Shown: positions 47,368 through 57,786, counted from the stretch's first letter. The stretch is DNA of 64,000 bases from an uncultured Bacteroidales bacterium (GCA_902799685.1 CADCBO010000007.1:36205-100204), one strand, 5' to 3'. Made by a program: numbers and translations. Notes: a model not told the origin generated them from the sequence alone.

Positions 47368-49080
47368 ATGAAAAAGACACGTTTGTTTTTAGTTGCCATA
47401 GTGGTCATGCTGCCGCTTATGGCAATGGCCGGAAAAGCCAAAGTCCTGAAAATTGATTTCAAGAATCCTATTGCAGAGCGTAATGTCGGCAGTTCATCAT
47501 TCGACATAATGTCTTTGGTTCAGGGAACTCCCGGTTCAGTTACTCTGCTCAGTTACATCAATGCAATAGATGCCGCAGCCGAAGACAAGAACATCAGCAT
47601 GATTTACATGACTCCGGAGAATATCTCATGCGGAACCGCCCAGCTGGAGGAAATCCGTGCTGCCTTGGAGCGTTTCAAGAAGTCCGGCAAACCCATTGTG
47701 GCCTATTGTAATTCATTCGGCAACGGTTCCTATTATCTGGCATCGGTTGCAGACAAGTTAATACTTGACCCGGCATCAGAGAGCACGATAACCGGTGTGG
47801 GCAGTCAGATGATATTCCTTAAGGACCTGTTCGATGCTCTTGGCGTTGATATGCAGCTTATCCGTCACGGTAAATACAAATCGGCCGGAGAGATGTACAC
47901 CCGCAGTTCATCCAGCCCTGAAAACCGCCTGCAGAATCAGGAACTCATAAATTCAATCTGGAATACCATGTCTGGCCAGATTGCCGCTTCACGCGGATTC
48001 ACTCAGGAGCAGTTTAATGAGTGGGTGGAGAATCTTGAGATATGCCATGCCGATGAATACAAGGCTAAGGGCCTGATTGACGAGACCTGGTACAAGGATG
48101 AGGTGGAGCAGTATCTTTGCGAGCAGAACGGTGTCAAGAAGATTGGCGAAGTTCCTTTTGTCAAGATAAACAAATATGCGTCCAAGGTCAAGAAAGGTAG
48201 CCGCAAGAATAAGATTGCCATCGTCTTTGCCGATGGTGAAATAAAGGATAGCGGCTCAGATGCTGATATCGTAGGTTCAAAGCTGGCTGCTACCATCAGG
48301 AAGGTTCGTGAGGACAAGAAAATCAAGGCCGTTGTGTTCCGTGTAAATTCTCCGGGTGGAAGCGCACAGGCATCGGAGGCTATCAGGCATGAACTGCAGC
48401 TGTTGCGTGCCGAGAAGCCGGTTATTGCCAGCTATGGTGACTATGCCGCATCCGGCGGTTATTGGATATCGGCCGAATCAGACTATATTTTCTCTGACTA
48501 TAACACAATTACCGGCTCTATCGGTGTGTTCGGACTGGTGCCCAGTATGGGGGATGCCATCCGTAAGAACCTTAAGGTAAATATTGAAACGTTAGGAACC
48601 TCATCGCACAGCGATATGATGAGCGGTATGCGCAAACTGAGTGATGAAGAGGTTGCGTATGTGCAGCGTCAGATAGAAAAGATTTACGATGACTTTACAG
48701 GTCTGGTTGCCAACGGCCGCAGTATGTCCAAGGACAGCGTTGATGCCATTGGCCAGGGTCGTGTATGGTCTGGTGTCGATGCCATGCGTATAGGTCTTGT
48801 AGATTGCCAGGGCGGATTGAAGGAGGCAATAGAATATGCTGCCCAGAAAGTTGGATTGGACAAGAAGGATTACCGTCTCAGCACCTATCCTGTAGCCAAG
48901 AGTGTATCGATGCTGCAGATGCTTTCAGGTGGTGGCGCCGATGATTCTGAGGAGAATCTTACCACCAGCGTTGAGAATCAGCCTTCATTGAGTGATATGT
49001 TCCCGGCTATTGCCAGAATGCGTGAGCTCAAGAATCCTACCATAATGCTCAGGATGGAGAGTGTAATGGAAATCAGGTGA
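47368..49080 (+). CDS. sppA: Signal peptide peptidase SppA (protease IV)
   Basis: A 570-residue two-domain serine/lysine protease in the inner membrane. The N-terminal hydrophobic segment (about 5-20) may serve as anchor. The first domain holds the general-base lysine motif G-K-Y-K-S-A-G-E (Lys171); the second holds the nucleophile in A-A-S-G-G-Y-W (Ser362). G-S-I-G-V-F follows. It clears cleaved signal peptides. Four bases after the S41 peptidase gene, so the run parC to sppA is probably one operon. Confidence 0.93.
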   Translation: MKKTRLFLVAIVVMLPLMAMAGKAKVLKIDFKNPIAERNVGSSSFDIMSLVQGTPGSVTLLSYINAIDAAAEDKNISMIYMTPENISCGTAQLEEIRAALERFKKSGKPIVAYCNSFGNGSYYLASVADKLILDPASESTITGVGSQMIFLKDLFDALGVDMQLIRHGKYKSAGEMYTRSSSSPENRLQNQELINSIWNTMSGQIAASRGFTQEQFNEWVENLEICHADEYKAKGLIDETWYKDEVEQYLCEQNGVKKIGEVPFVKINKYASKVKKGSRKNKIAIVFADGEIKDSGSDADIVGSKLAATIRKVREDKKIKAVVFRVNSPGGSAQASEAIRHELQLLRAEKPVIASYGDYAASGGYWISAESDYIFSDYNTITGSIGVFGLVPSMGDAIRKNLKVNIETLGTSSHSDMMSGMRKLSDEEVAYVQRQIEKIYDDFTGLVANGRSMSKDSVDAIGQGRVWSGVDAMRIGLVDCQGGLKEAIEYAAQKVGLDKKDYRLSTYPVAKSVSMLQMLSGGGADDSEENLTTSVENQPSLSDMFPAIARMRELKNPTIMLRMESVMEIR

Positions 49081-49083
49081 TGC

Positions 49084-49114
49084 TTGGTAGTTACAGCTAA
49101 AAGAACTAATTTTG
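49084..49114 (+). promoter_or_regulatory. Promoter for tRNA-Leu
   Basis: TTG (49084-49086), 20 bases, then TAATTTTG (49107-49114): a perfect Bacteroidota promoter, 32 bases before the tRNA. Confidence 0.8.
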
Positions 49115-49146
49115 CAGCGCGTTCCTGATTGGAGCGCGCTTTGCAT

Positions 49147-49228
49147 GCGGGCGTGGCGGAATTGGTAGACGCGCTAGACTTAGGATCTAGTGAACTAGTT
49201 CGTGTAGGTTCGAGTCCTATCGCCCGTA
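49147..49228 (+). tRNA. tRNA-Leu (anticodon TAG)
   Basis: Class II tRNA with a long variable arm. Acceptor GCGGGCG pairs with CGCCCGT (first pair G-U), discriminator A49228. The anticodon stem CTAGA/TCTAG encloses CTTAGGA, anticodon TAG. The variable arm is GAACTAGTTC-like, and the T-arm is GTAGG-TTCGAGT-CCTAT. CCA is not encoded. The 3' end is part of a larger palindrome. Confidence 0.95.
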
Positions 49229-49270
49229 CGAATAAAGGTGGCTATCAGGCCACCTTTATTCGTACGGGCG
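49221..49270. repeat. 22-bp perfect inverted repeat built from the tRNA-Leu 3' end
   Basis: Bases 49221-49242 are the exact reverse complement of 49249-49270, with a six-base loop (TATCAG). The left arm includes the last eight bases of tRNA-Leu. The core AATAAAGGTGGC...GCCACCTTTATT could end transcription. Beyond the right arm, ATAGGA (49285-49290) and GAAC (49295-49298) continue the inverted copy of the tRNA T-arm, after a 14-base insertion that forms its own hairpin (GTCGG/CCGAC). Confidence 0.9.
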
Positions 49271-49345
49271 TCGGTATGTCCGACATAGGATTTTGAACTG
49301 CAAAAACGTTGCAATGAAATGCAACGATATTGCAATGCTCATTGC

Positions 49346-49376
49346 TTGCTTATTGTAAATATGAGAAATAGTTTTG
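49346..49376 (+). promoter_or_regulatory. Promoter of the YD-type lipoprotein gene
   Basis: TTG (49346-49348), 20 bases, TAGTTTTG (49369-49376); the ATG follows 20 bases later. Just upstream, CGTTGCA and TGCAACG near 49307-49326 form a dyad, with TTGCAATG repeated. Confidence 0.7.
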
Positions 49377-49395
49377 CAGCAAATAAGTCAAGATT

Positions 49396-51228
49396 ATGAA
49401 AAAAATATTTGCTGTATTATCATTTGCCCTGCTGGTTGCGGCTTGCGGCAGCATCCGCGGCAATCTTTTGAGCAGGGTTGAATATCATGATGATGAAGTG
49501 TTTGATCGTGAAGAGTATCATTATTCATCAGATGGTGAGCTTGCATTAGTTACTCGTGTCATTTATTTCAACAACACTCCGGATTCCTCATGGACAGAGT
49601 ATGAAATAAGACAAAACGGTCAGATTACAGACACGATAGAAACAATAAACAGTAACATGAGGAACATTAAAAGCAGCGACGGTACCGTAAGAACGTATAA
49701 TCTAGTGGGTGATGAATGGGAAGAGACATCATTCCATAAACGGAATGAGAAAGGGACATATATTGACTATAAAACAAGCGATTATCACAGTTGGAACACC
49801 TATGATTCTTTGGGTCGCTCTACAGGTAACGCTTACATACTTGTAAGAGACAATGGTGAGATTCAGAAAGGAGGTAGTAGAATTGAGTTTTCTGCCGATG
49901 GTCTGGAATCTATCCTGACGGAATACTATCAGATTGACTCTCTCCAGCCGGTTATATTGTTCAAGTCTATTTGCAAATATGATAAAAAAGGCAGAATCCT
50001 GAGCAGGGAAGCATACGATCCTGATGAAACTGATGACAACTATCCTACATTCCTGACAGATACTTATAAATATAGAGGAAATAAGATAATAAGAATTGAA
50101 AGTACCAAGGAATACAAGGATGGCAGCTATCATAAAGAGCCAGGCATAAAATTCAAAGAAAAGTATAAACACGGATTGAGAACCAAGATTGTCGCTTATA
50201 TGATGAAGGACGGCAAGTTCCGTAAACAGAGTGTGAACACATGGAAGTATGACTTTCGCGCAAAAGTTCCCCTCAAATCATTCGTTTATAGTCCCAGTGA
50301 CTACCTTATTTTCAGGAGGCCCTGGCAAAAAACCGTCTGGACATATGAAAACTTGTCAGGACGTTACCAGAGTTTAGGACATAATCATAATGCAATCACA
50401 TTGCTTCGCCTTGACATGGCTTTTGATACGGTTGTACAAGTAGTGCGTGGTCAAAATCGTCTGGAAATAAGAAAAAATATCGATAACGAAGACGGCAGCA
50501 GAATTAAGCGCATGACAACATACGTTTATGCTCAAAACAAATCCACGATTACCGCGTTCAGAGATGATTCTATTTTTGGTATAGACGGCAACCTTATAGA
50601 CGTTTTGCATTTTAAGTGTAAAGACCTTAAGGATACTGTTTTTGTCTTTGCTGAAACTCCTCTCCAGTTCAAGATACCAGTTAACAGCGACTCTGGGTGG
50701 AGCCAATATCAATTAAATGATTCACCCGAAACAAAAGTGTATTACGATAGGTTAGGACGCGTAGTGATTAAAGAGACAGATAATGAAAAAACAGAATACA
50801 CATATGATGAAAATGACAGATGTGTGCTTGAAATAACCAGCAGTGATTATTCCAATACAGTAATAACAACAGAGTTTACATACAATAACGCTGGTTATCT
50901 TGTTTCCAGTACAACAAAAAACAATGATGTCATCAGCTATAAGTTGGAACACAAATACGATAATAACGGAAGGTTGGCGGAAGAACTACAGAATATTTAT
51001 GAAGATGGGCAGCAAACTGAGTTAATCAAGGAGCGTTATAGATACGACACATATGGACGTGTAATAAAAGATGACTATTTATTCCGGACAGTTCGGAAAG
51101 AAATACTCAGACATTATACATTAAGGTACACATACAATGACAAAGCAGGAATCATTACATCCAGGAATGTAAGCAAATGGCATCCCGAAGGAAAGGATCC
51201 GGAGTATATTTTTTTATTCCTTTCGTAA
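49396..51228 (+). CDS. YD/RHS-like repeat lipoprotein
   Basis: A 610-residue lipoprotein with lipobox V-A-A-C (Cys17). Throughout, and most clearly in residues 445-600, it has degenerate 20-residue YD repeats such as Y-Y-D-R-L-G-R-V, Y-T-Y-D-E-N-D-R, F-T-Y-N-N-A-G-Y-L and Y-R-Y-D-T-Y-G-R-V. It has no RHS core motif and no toxin-like C-terminus. AT-rich compared with its neighbours, with its own promoter. Probably a beta-rich surface protein; function unknown. It parallels the smaller lipoprotein at 579-1355. Confidence 0.75.
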   Translation: MKKIFAVLSFALLVAACGSIRGNLLSRVEYHDDEVFDREEYHYSSDGELALVTRVIYFNNTPDSSWTEYEIRQNGQITDTIETINSNMRNIKSSDGTVRTYNLVGDEWEETSFHKRNEKGTYIDYKTSDYHSWNTYDSLGRSTGNAYILVRDNGEIQKGGSRIEFSADGLESILTEYYQIDSLQPVILFKSICKYDKKGRILSREAYDPDETDDNYPTFLTDTYKYRGNKIIRIESTKEYKDGSYHKEPGIKFKEKYKHGLRTKIVAYMMKDGKFRKQSVNTWKYDFRAKVPLKSFVYSPSDYLIFRRPWQKTVWTYENLSGRYQSLGHNHNAITLLRLDMAFDTVVQVVRGQNRLEIRKNIDNEDGSRIKRMTTYVYAQNKSTITAFRDDSIFGIDGNLIDVLHFKCKDLKDTVFVFAETPLQFKIPVNSDSGWSQYQLNDSPETKVYYDRLGRVVIKETDNEKTEYTYDENDRCVLEITSSDYSNTVITTEFTYNNAGYLVSSTTKNNDVISYKLEHKYDNNGRLAEELQNIYEDGQQTELIKERYRYDTYGRVIKDDYLFRTVRKEILRHYTLRYTYNDKAGIITSRNVSKWHPEGKDPEYIFLFLS

Positions 51229-51284
51229 TACTTTGTCATTATAATTACTTAAACCTACATCAGGTGAGTCTAGTACTAAAATAA

Positions 51285-51318
51285 AAAAACAGGACAGCCG
51301 ACCTTGTGGCCGGCTGTC
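51285..51318 (-). terminator. Terminator of the 51340-51888 gene
   Basis: GACAGCCG (51293-51300) pairs with CGGCTGTC (51311-51318). Read on the minus strand it is followed by a run of seven T. Confidence 0.85.
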
Positions 51319-51339
51319 TATGTTTGTAATCAGATTTGT

Positions 51340-51888
51340 TTAGAAAGAGTAAACGAGTCCGAAGTTAAGACCAGTGCTAAGACTGATACCTGCTCCATTC
51401 TGACGGGTATAACCTGCTGCGCCGGCAACTTTGGGATCATAATGATTGAAGTACAGACTTCCAAGTTTTGCAACGATTGCGAACTGGTCAGTCAGCTCAT
51501 ATTTGATACCGGGCTCAATGCTGATTTCAAAATTTACATCTTTGTCATCGGTAGTTGGATGCTTATAAAATGAGTATCCTACATTACCTTGCAGGAACAT
51601 GCTGAAATTACCGTCAGAGAAGAATGTATATCTTGCAAAAGGAGCAATTGAGAAATTCATTGGTTTATTGTCTCCCTGGCTGCTGCCTGAAATGCCCAGA
51701 CCCAGACCTACCTCAAAATTCTCATCCAGAACATAACCTATTGTAGGATTGAAGCCCCAACTGAGTTCTGATTTGTCATTGTTATAATACCCTTGGTCTT
51801 CTAAGTTTACACTACCACCGATCCATACCTGTGCACTTGCTGTCATACATGCTGCCATAGCGGCGATTGCGAATAAAACTTTCTTCAT
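51340..51888 (-). CDS. Small outer-membrane beta-barrel protein
   Basis: A 182-residue protein with a signal peptide ending A-S-A-Q (about residue 20), followed by eight or so amphipathic strands with aromatic girdles (W-I-G-G-S-V-N-L, F-E-V-G-L-G-L-G-I, I-A-P-F-A-R-Y-T-F-F). It ends L-V-Y-S-F, a typical outer-membrane terminal residue. It fits the OmpW/porin-type small barrels common in Bacteroidota. It has its own -7 box and terminator. Ligand unknown. Confidence 0.82.
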   Translation of the reverse strand: MKKVLFAIAAMAACMTASAQVWIGGSVNLEDQGYYNNDKSELSWGFNPTIGYVLDENFEVGLGLGISGSSQGDNKPMNFSIAPFARYTFFSDGNFSMFLQGNVGYSFYKHPTTDDKDVNFEISIEPGIKYELTDQFAIVAKLGSLYFNHYDPKVAGAAGYTRQNGAGISLSTGLNFGLVYSF

Positions 51889-51960
51889 AATTCTTTTAAT
51901 TAGTTGATAATGAATAATGTTTATTGGTTCTCAAAATCATTTGGCTGATTTTGATTGGGC

Positions 51961-51968
51961 CAAAGGTA
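51961..51968 (-). promoter_or_regulatory. -7 box of the 51340-51888 gene
   Basis: The minus strand reads TACCTTTG, about 70 bases before the ATG. Right next to it, at 51987-52016, lie three tandem copies of an AAGAAAAAAC-like unit. Confidence 0.5.
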
Positions 51969-52110
51969 ATCAAAATCTGTTAAAAGAAGAAAAAACAAGA
52001 AAAAACAAGAAAAAAATGTTTTGTATAGCTTTACAGTTCAATGTAGACTGTGCCTCTGGAGAAAAATGAGTGTTTTATATCTGGCGGGCGTAAAATAAGC
52101 AGATTTTATG

Positions 52111-52118
52111 TAAGTTTG
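52111..52118 (+). promoter_or_regulatory. -7 box directly in front of murF
   Basis: TAAGTTTG ends seven bases before the murF ATG, so the transcript may begin at or very near the start codon. A matching TTG box is not evident. Confidence 0.5.
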
Positions 52119-52125
52119 CATCACA

Positions 52126-53430
52126 ATGAGGGTAGAAGAGATATATAGCAGGTTTAGGGAGTGCTTGGGCGTTACTACCGATAGCCGTAAATGCGGGCCG
52201 GGGCTGATGTTCTTTGCACTTAAGGGTGAGCGTTTTGACGGCAATGAATTTGTGCGTGGGGCGTTGGAACAGGGATGTCCGTATGCCGTAATGGACAATA
52301 AGGAGCTGTATGATGCTTCAGATGCCCGTATGATTCTTGTTGATAACGTCCTGGTTGCATTACAACAGGTTGCGGCGTATCACCGCCGTGAGATGGGCAC
52401 TACAGTGATAGGTATAACCGGAACCAATGGCAAGACGACCACTAAAGAACTGACCAATGCAGTAATGAGTACCACATATGATGTTCTTTGTACTCAAGGT
52501 AATCTGAATAATTCAATAGGTGTTCCTTTAACCGTACTTGGACTTAAACCTGAGCATGAGTACGCTATTGTGGAGATGGGTGCCAGCCATCCGGGCGATA
52601 TAAAGGAGCTGGTGGAGGTAAGCCAGCCTGATTACGGGCTTATTACCAACGTGGGTAAGGCACATTTGCTGGGATTCGGCTCTTTCGAGGGCGTTAAGCG
52701 TACCAAGGGTGAGCTTTATGACTGGCTGCGTGAGCATAACGGTACTGCATTCGTGAACCGTGACAATGAACATCTGCAGAAGATGTGTGCAGGATTACCC
52801 GAAATAGAATATGGCAAGCCCGGACAAAAAGGTCTTCTTGTAGAGGGTGAGGTACTGGAGTGCAATCCTTTTGTGAAGTTCCGCTGGAGAAGTGGAAAGG
52901 GCGATTGGAATACGGTTCAGACCAACCTGATAGGTGCTTATAACGTAGATAATGCTCTTGCCGCCATTACTGTGGGGTTGCATTTTGGTGTATCGGAACG
53001 GAATGCATCGGATGCGGTGGCAAACTATAAGCCTCAGAACAACCGCTCACAGCTTACGGAGACCGGACGCAATCATCTTGTGGTGGATGCTTATAACGCC
53101 AATCCCACCAGCATGGCGGCCGCCATAGAGAACTTCAGTATGATGAAGGCTGATAATAAGATGCTTATACTGGGTGATATGCGTGAACTTGGTGAGGTAT
53201 CTGAAGCCGAACACAGACATATAGTGGAGTTGCTAAAAGAGAGCGGTTTTACTGATGTGTGGCTGGTGGGTGCTGAGTTCGCCAAGGCTGCAGCACATTC
53301 CGAATACAGGCTGTTTTCTGATGTGGAGGCAGTTAACGATGCACTCATGGGAGAGCCGGTAAACGGAAAGACAATACTTATAAAGGGTTCCAACAGTATA
53401 GGATTAACCAAAACAATAACCAATTTATAA
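52126..53430 (+). CDS. murF: UDP-MurNAc-tripeptide:D-alanyl-D-alanine ligase MurF
   Basis: A 434-residue Mur ligase completing the pentapeptide precursor. T-T-D-S-R-K-C at about residues 16-22 and L-M-F-F-A-L-K-G-E-R-F-D-G start the MurF N-domain. The ATP loop G-T-N-G-K-T-T-T-K-E is near residue 102, and D-A-Y-N-A-N-P-T near 326. It is the only Mur ligase of this pathway outside the dcw cluster. First of four same-strand genes (murF, SGNH hydrolase, folP, cdaA). Confidence 0.95.
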   Translation: MRVEEIYSRFRECLGVTTDSRKCGPGLMFFALKGERFDGNEFVRGALEQGCPYAVMDNKELYDASDARMILVDNVLVALQQVAAYHRREMGTTVIGITGTNGKTTTKELTNAVMSTTYDVLCTQGNLNNSIGVPLTVLGLKPEHEYAIVEMGASHPGDIKELVEVSQPDYGLITNVGKAHLLGFGSFEGVKRTKGELYDWLREHNGTAFVNRDNEHLQKMCAGLPEIEYGKPGQKGLLVEGEVLECNPFVKFRWRSGKGDWNTVQTNLIGAYNVDNALAAITVGLHFGVSERNASDAVANYKPQNNRSQLTETGRNHLVVDAYNANPTSMAAAIENFSMMKADNKMLILGDMRELGEVSEAEHRHIVELLKESGFTDVWLVGAEFAKAAAHSEYRLFSDVEAVNDALMGEPVNGKTILIKGSNSIGLTKTITNL

Positions 53431-53432
53431 TT

Positions 53433-54101
53433 ATGAAAAAGATAGTTGCATTTTTTGCATGTGTTCTTGTATGCGGTATCATGTCCGCACAGTTGAAGGT
53501 CTCCGTCATGGGTGACTCTTACTCAACCTTCACGGGTTCCATGCCCAGGTATTATGACACATTCTATCCCAACCAGTTTTGCGGTGTTACCGAACAGAGC
53601 CAGCAGTGGTGGGCTCAGGTGATAGAGAAGAACGGATGGGTTCTTGAGAAGAATGATTCATGGTCAGGCAGCACCGTTTGTTGCCGCGGTTACAATCATG
53701 ATGACTATTCAGACCGCGCTTTCGTTACCCGTCTTAACTGCATAGGCACTCCCGATATCCTGTTCATATTCGGCGGTACCAACGATGACTGGACACATGA
53801 GCCTTTTGGAGACTACAAGTATGCCGACTGGACCAAGGAGGACCTCTATTTCTACCGTCCGGCATTTGCATATCTGCTGGCCAACCTTAAGAAGCTTTAT
53901 CCCAAGATGAAGATCTACTCTCTGCTGAATGACGGCATGAGTGAGAACCTGGGTGAGTCAATGAGGGAGATATGCAAGCACTATGGTGTTCCCGTAATAG
54001 CCGTGGACGGCATAGAGAAGCGCATGAATCACCCAACTGCTGCCGGTATGACCAAGATTGCCGAGCAGATCCAGGCTTTCCTTGACGCCGAGAAGAAGTG
54101 A
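53433..54101 (+). CDS. Secreted SGNH/GDSL-type hydrolase
   Basis: A 222-residue secreted enzyme with a signal peptide ending M-S-A-Q (about residue 20). Block I is M-G-D-S-Y-S-T (nucleophile serine), block III is F-G-G-T-N-D-D, and the catalytic histidine is in N-H-P-T-A-A-G-M near residue 203. Members are esterases acting on acylated sugars, lipids or peptidoglycan. It starts two bases after murF, and its stop overlaps folP (GTGA), so a cell-wall role such as deacetylation is possible but unproved. Confidence 0.82.
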   Translation: MKKIVAFFACVLVCGIMSAQLKVSVMGDSYSTFTGSMPRYYDTFYPNQFCGVTEQSQQWWAQVIEKNGWVLEKNDSWSGSTVCCRGYNHDDYSDRAFVTRLNCIGTPDILFIFGGTNDDWTHEPFGDYKYADWTKEDLYFYRPAFAYLLANLKKLYPKMKIYSLLNDGMSENLGESMREICKHYGVPVIAVDGIEKRMNHPTAAGMTKIAEQIQAFLDAEKK

Positions 54102-54868
54102 CGCAAATACTGGGCATAGTAAATGTAACACCTGATTCCTTTTGGAGCGGGTCACGTGTGCAGGACAGGCAGACTCTTGTGGAGCGTGTCCGCACAATGA
54201 TCCGGCAAGGGGCGGATGCAATTGACGTAGGCGGCTGTTCAACCCGTCCCAATGCCGTTCAGGCTACAGAGGAACAGGAGATGGAACGCCTCGAGTGGGG
54301 GCTTGATGCCATAAGGGAGGAGTTCCCCGACATAATGCTATCGGTTGATACCTACCGTCCGCGGATTGCAGAACGCTGTATCCGTGAGTGGAACGTGAAT
54401 ATGATAAATGATGTTTACGGAGGCAATGCCGATATGTATGAAGTGGTTGCAGAAACAGGTGTACAGTACGTGCTCATGTGGGCTGAGCAGGTTAAGAATA
54501 ACCCCGTAGAGGAGATGAAGCTGTTCTTTGCCGACAGATTGATAAGGCTGGAGAACGCTGGGGTGAACGTGACAGAAAAAGTGATACTGGATCCGGGATA
54601 CGGTTTCGGCAAGACGCTTGAACAGAACTATACGATACTTGCCCATCAGGATGAACTGCTTACATTCGGGCTTCCCGTGCTGGCCGGCCTGTCACGCAAG
54701 TCTATGGCCTGGAAGCTGTTGGATATCACTCCCGATGAGGCTCTGCCCGCTACCGTTGCAATGAATACCGTGGCCCTTTTGAATGGCGCCGACTGGCTTC
54801 GCGTTCACGATGTACAGGAAGCTGCTCACACCCTCAAAATCGTACAAGCATTATGCGATTATAAATAA
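54098..54868 (+). CDS. folP: Dihydropteroate synthase FolP
   Basis: A 256-residue TIM-barrel enzyme joining pABA to dihydropterin pyrophosphate in folate synthesis. It begins with GTG at 54098, overlapping the previous stop, and reads I-L-G-I-V-N-V-T-P-D-S-F. A-D-A-I-D-V-G-G-C-S-T-R-P (usually G-G-E-S-T-R-P) is at about 41-53, L-S-V-D-T-Y near 84, and I-N-D-V-Y-G-G near 107. The C in place of E in the G-G-x-S motif is a visible variation. The N-terminus is short compared with E. coli. Confidence 0.92.
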   Translation: MTQILGIVNVTPDSFWSGSRVQDRQTLVERVRTMIRQGADAIDVGGCSTRPNAVQATEEQEMERLEWGLDAIREEFPDIMLSVDTYRPRIAERCIREWNVNMINDVYGGNADMYEVVAETGVQYVLMWAEQVKNNPVEEMKLFFADRLIRLENAGVNVTEKVILDPGYGFGKTLEQNYTILAHQDELLTFGLPVLAGLSRKSMAWKLLDITPDEALPATVAMNTVALLNGADWLRVHDVQEAAHTLKIVQALCDYK

Positions 54869-54899
54869 TTCTCAGTTTTCAATTCTCAATTCTCAATTT
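54869..54899. repeat. TCAATTC-type dispersed repeat, copy 1
   Basis: Tandem seven-base units (TTCTCAA / TTTTCAA type) fill the gap between folP and cdaA. The same units recur at 57753-57779 (inverted), 57853-57888 and 61593-61623. Confidence 0.8.
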
Positions 54900-54904
54900 G
54901 AGTC

Positions 54905-55681
54905 ATGGTTGATTACTTTGTATCATTCGGAATAAAGGACATAATAGACGTGCTGTGCGTCTCGCTGCTGTTGTTCTACCTCTACAAGCTGATGAAGAGG
55001 ACAGGATCGCTCAACATGTTCATAGGAATTCTTGTGTTCATACTGGTATGGATAGTGGTGTCGCAGGTGTTGAAGATGCAGCTGTTGGGAGCCGTGATGA
55101 ACAAACTGGTAGATGTTGGCGTGATTGCGCTTATAGTGCTGTTTGCCGATGACATACGCCATTTCTTCCGCGATATCGGTACTTCCACCCGTACCCGCAA
55201 GCTGTTCCGCTGGCTGGTGCGCAGGCGTCATGCCGATGGTGACCTGAGCAAGTGGGAGCCTATTGTTAAGGCTTGCGAGAGCATGAGTCACCGCAAGGAG
55301 GGCGCGTTGATAGTGCTGGGCCAGAATGATGAGCTTCATGATGTAATTGCCACAGGCGAGGAGGTGAATGCCAATATCAATCAGCTTCTTATTGAGAACA
55401 TTTTCTTCAAGAACAGCCCGCTGCATGACGGTGCTATGATAATTGTGGGTGACCGCATAGAATCGGCAGCATGCATCCTGCCTTTGTCGCAGAGCGAAGA
55501 ACTGCCCAAAGAGTTCGGGTTGCGTCACCGTTCTGCAATGGGCATCTCCGAGAAGACAAATGCTGTGGCCGTGGTGGTATCGGAGGAGACAGGAATCATC
55601 TCAGTATTCCGAAAGGGTTCGTTCCAGCGTAACATATCGGGGCAGGATCTGACCAAGTATCTGGCAGAGAATGTCAGATGA
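54905..55681 (+). CDS. cdaA: Membrane diadenylate cyclase CdaA
   Basis: A 258-residue c-di-AMP synthase. Three membrane helices lie at about residues 10-28, 36-56 and 66-82, followed by the DAC domain with both catalytic motifs: L-H-D-G-A (DGA at 175-177) and G-L-R-H-R-S-A (RHR at 207-209). The order folP-cdaA is common in Bacteroidota. c-di-AMP controls turgor and envelope stability in many bacteria; the link with murF in this run fits that, but is inference here. Confidence 0.94.
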   Translation: MVDYFVSFGIKDIIDVLCVSLLLFYLYKLMKRTGSLNMFIGILVFILVWIVVSQVLKMQLLGAVMNKLVDVGVIALIVLFADDIRHFFRDIGTSTRTRKLFRWLVRRRHADGDLSKWEPIVKACESMSHRKEGALIVLGQNDELHDVIATGEEVNANINQLLIENIFFKNSPLHDGAMIIVGDRIESAACILPLSQSEELPKEFGLRHRSAMGISEKTNAVAVVVSEETGIISVFRKGSFQRNISGQDLTKYLAENVR

Positions 55682-55696
55682 TGATATTACAAGTTG

Positions 55697-55747
55697 TGCC
55701 AAACTGTCAGAACGGGTGACACATTAGTCCCGTATGGCGGTTTGGCA
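55697..55747 (+). promoter_or_regulatory. Double dyad upstream of groES (terminator or operator)
   Basis: TGCCAAAC (55697-55704) pairs with GTTTGGCA (55740-55747), and inside ACGGG (55712-55716) pairs with CCCGT (55729-55733). A third dyad, TGTCA (55705-55709) with TGACA (55717-55721), overlaps it. It is not a CIRCE element (TTAGCACTC-N9-GAGTGCTAA). It could end cdaA transcription or be bound by a heat-shock regulator; no ideal TAnnTTTG box was found before groES. Confidence 0.5.
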
Positions 55748-55819
55748 TATTTTATGCTTTGGATGTAATGCCCGATGAGGGGCTTTGTGACAGAATCAAA
55801 TAACTTAAAACTATAGAAT

Positions 55820-56095
55820 ATGAACATTAAACCGTTAGCAGACCGCGTTCTGATACTCCCGGCAGCAGCCGAGGAGAAGACAATCGGTGGAATCATCATC
55901 CCCGATACAGCAAAGGAGAAACCACTTAAGGGTGAAGTCATTGCAGTTGGAAACGGCACCAAGGATGAGGCTATGGTACTCAAGAAAGGTGACCAGGTAC
56001 TGTATGGCAAATATTCAGGCACTGAGCTTGAGATAGATGGAGAGAAATATCTGATTATGCGCCAGAGCGATGTTCTGGCTGTGGTAGAAAAATAA
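55820..56095 (+). CDS. groES: Co-chaperonin GroES
   Basis: A 91-residue co-chaperonin: [12 protein letters not shown] start, mobile loop around [11 protein letters not shown] (about 18-28), and [11 protein letters not shown] near the end. It caps the GroEL ring. groEL follows after 15 bases with a GGAG-type ribosome binding site. Confidence 0.97.
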   Translation: MNIKPLADRVLILPAAAEEKTIGGIIIPDTAKEKPLKGEVIAVGNGTKDEAMVLKKGDQVLYGKYSGTELEIDGEKYLIMRQSDVLAVVEK

Positions 56096-56098
56096 TAA

Positions 56099-57748
<1,650 letters not shown>

Positions 57749-57752
57749 TTCC

Positions 57753-57779
57753 AATTGAGAATTGAGAATTGAAAATTGA
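57753..57779. repeat. TCAATTC-type dispersed repeat, copy 2 (inverted)
   Basis: These 27 bases are the exact reverse complement of 57853-57879. The two arms flank the groEL terminator exactly 100 bases apart. Confidence 0.9.
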
Positions 57780-57786
57780 GAATTAT

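Noticed and set aside
49221-49300. Phage or integrative-element attachment site at tRNA-Leu
   Set aside because: The repeat is inverted, not direct, and no integrase or foreign cargo is nearby.
55682-55819. CIRCE element before groES
   Set aside because: No TTAGCACTC-N9-GAGTGCTAA-like sequence; the dyads seen have different sequence and spacing.
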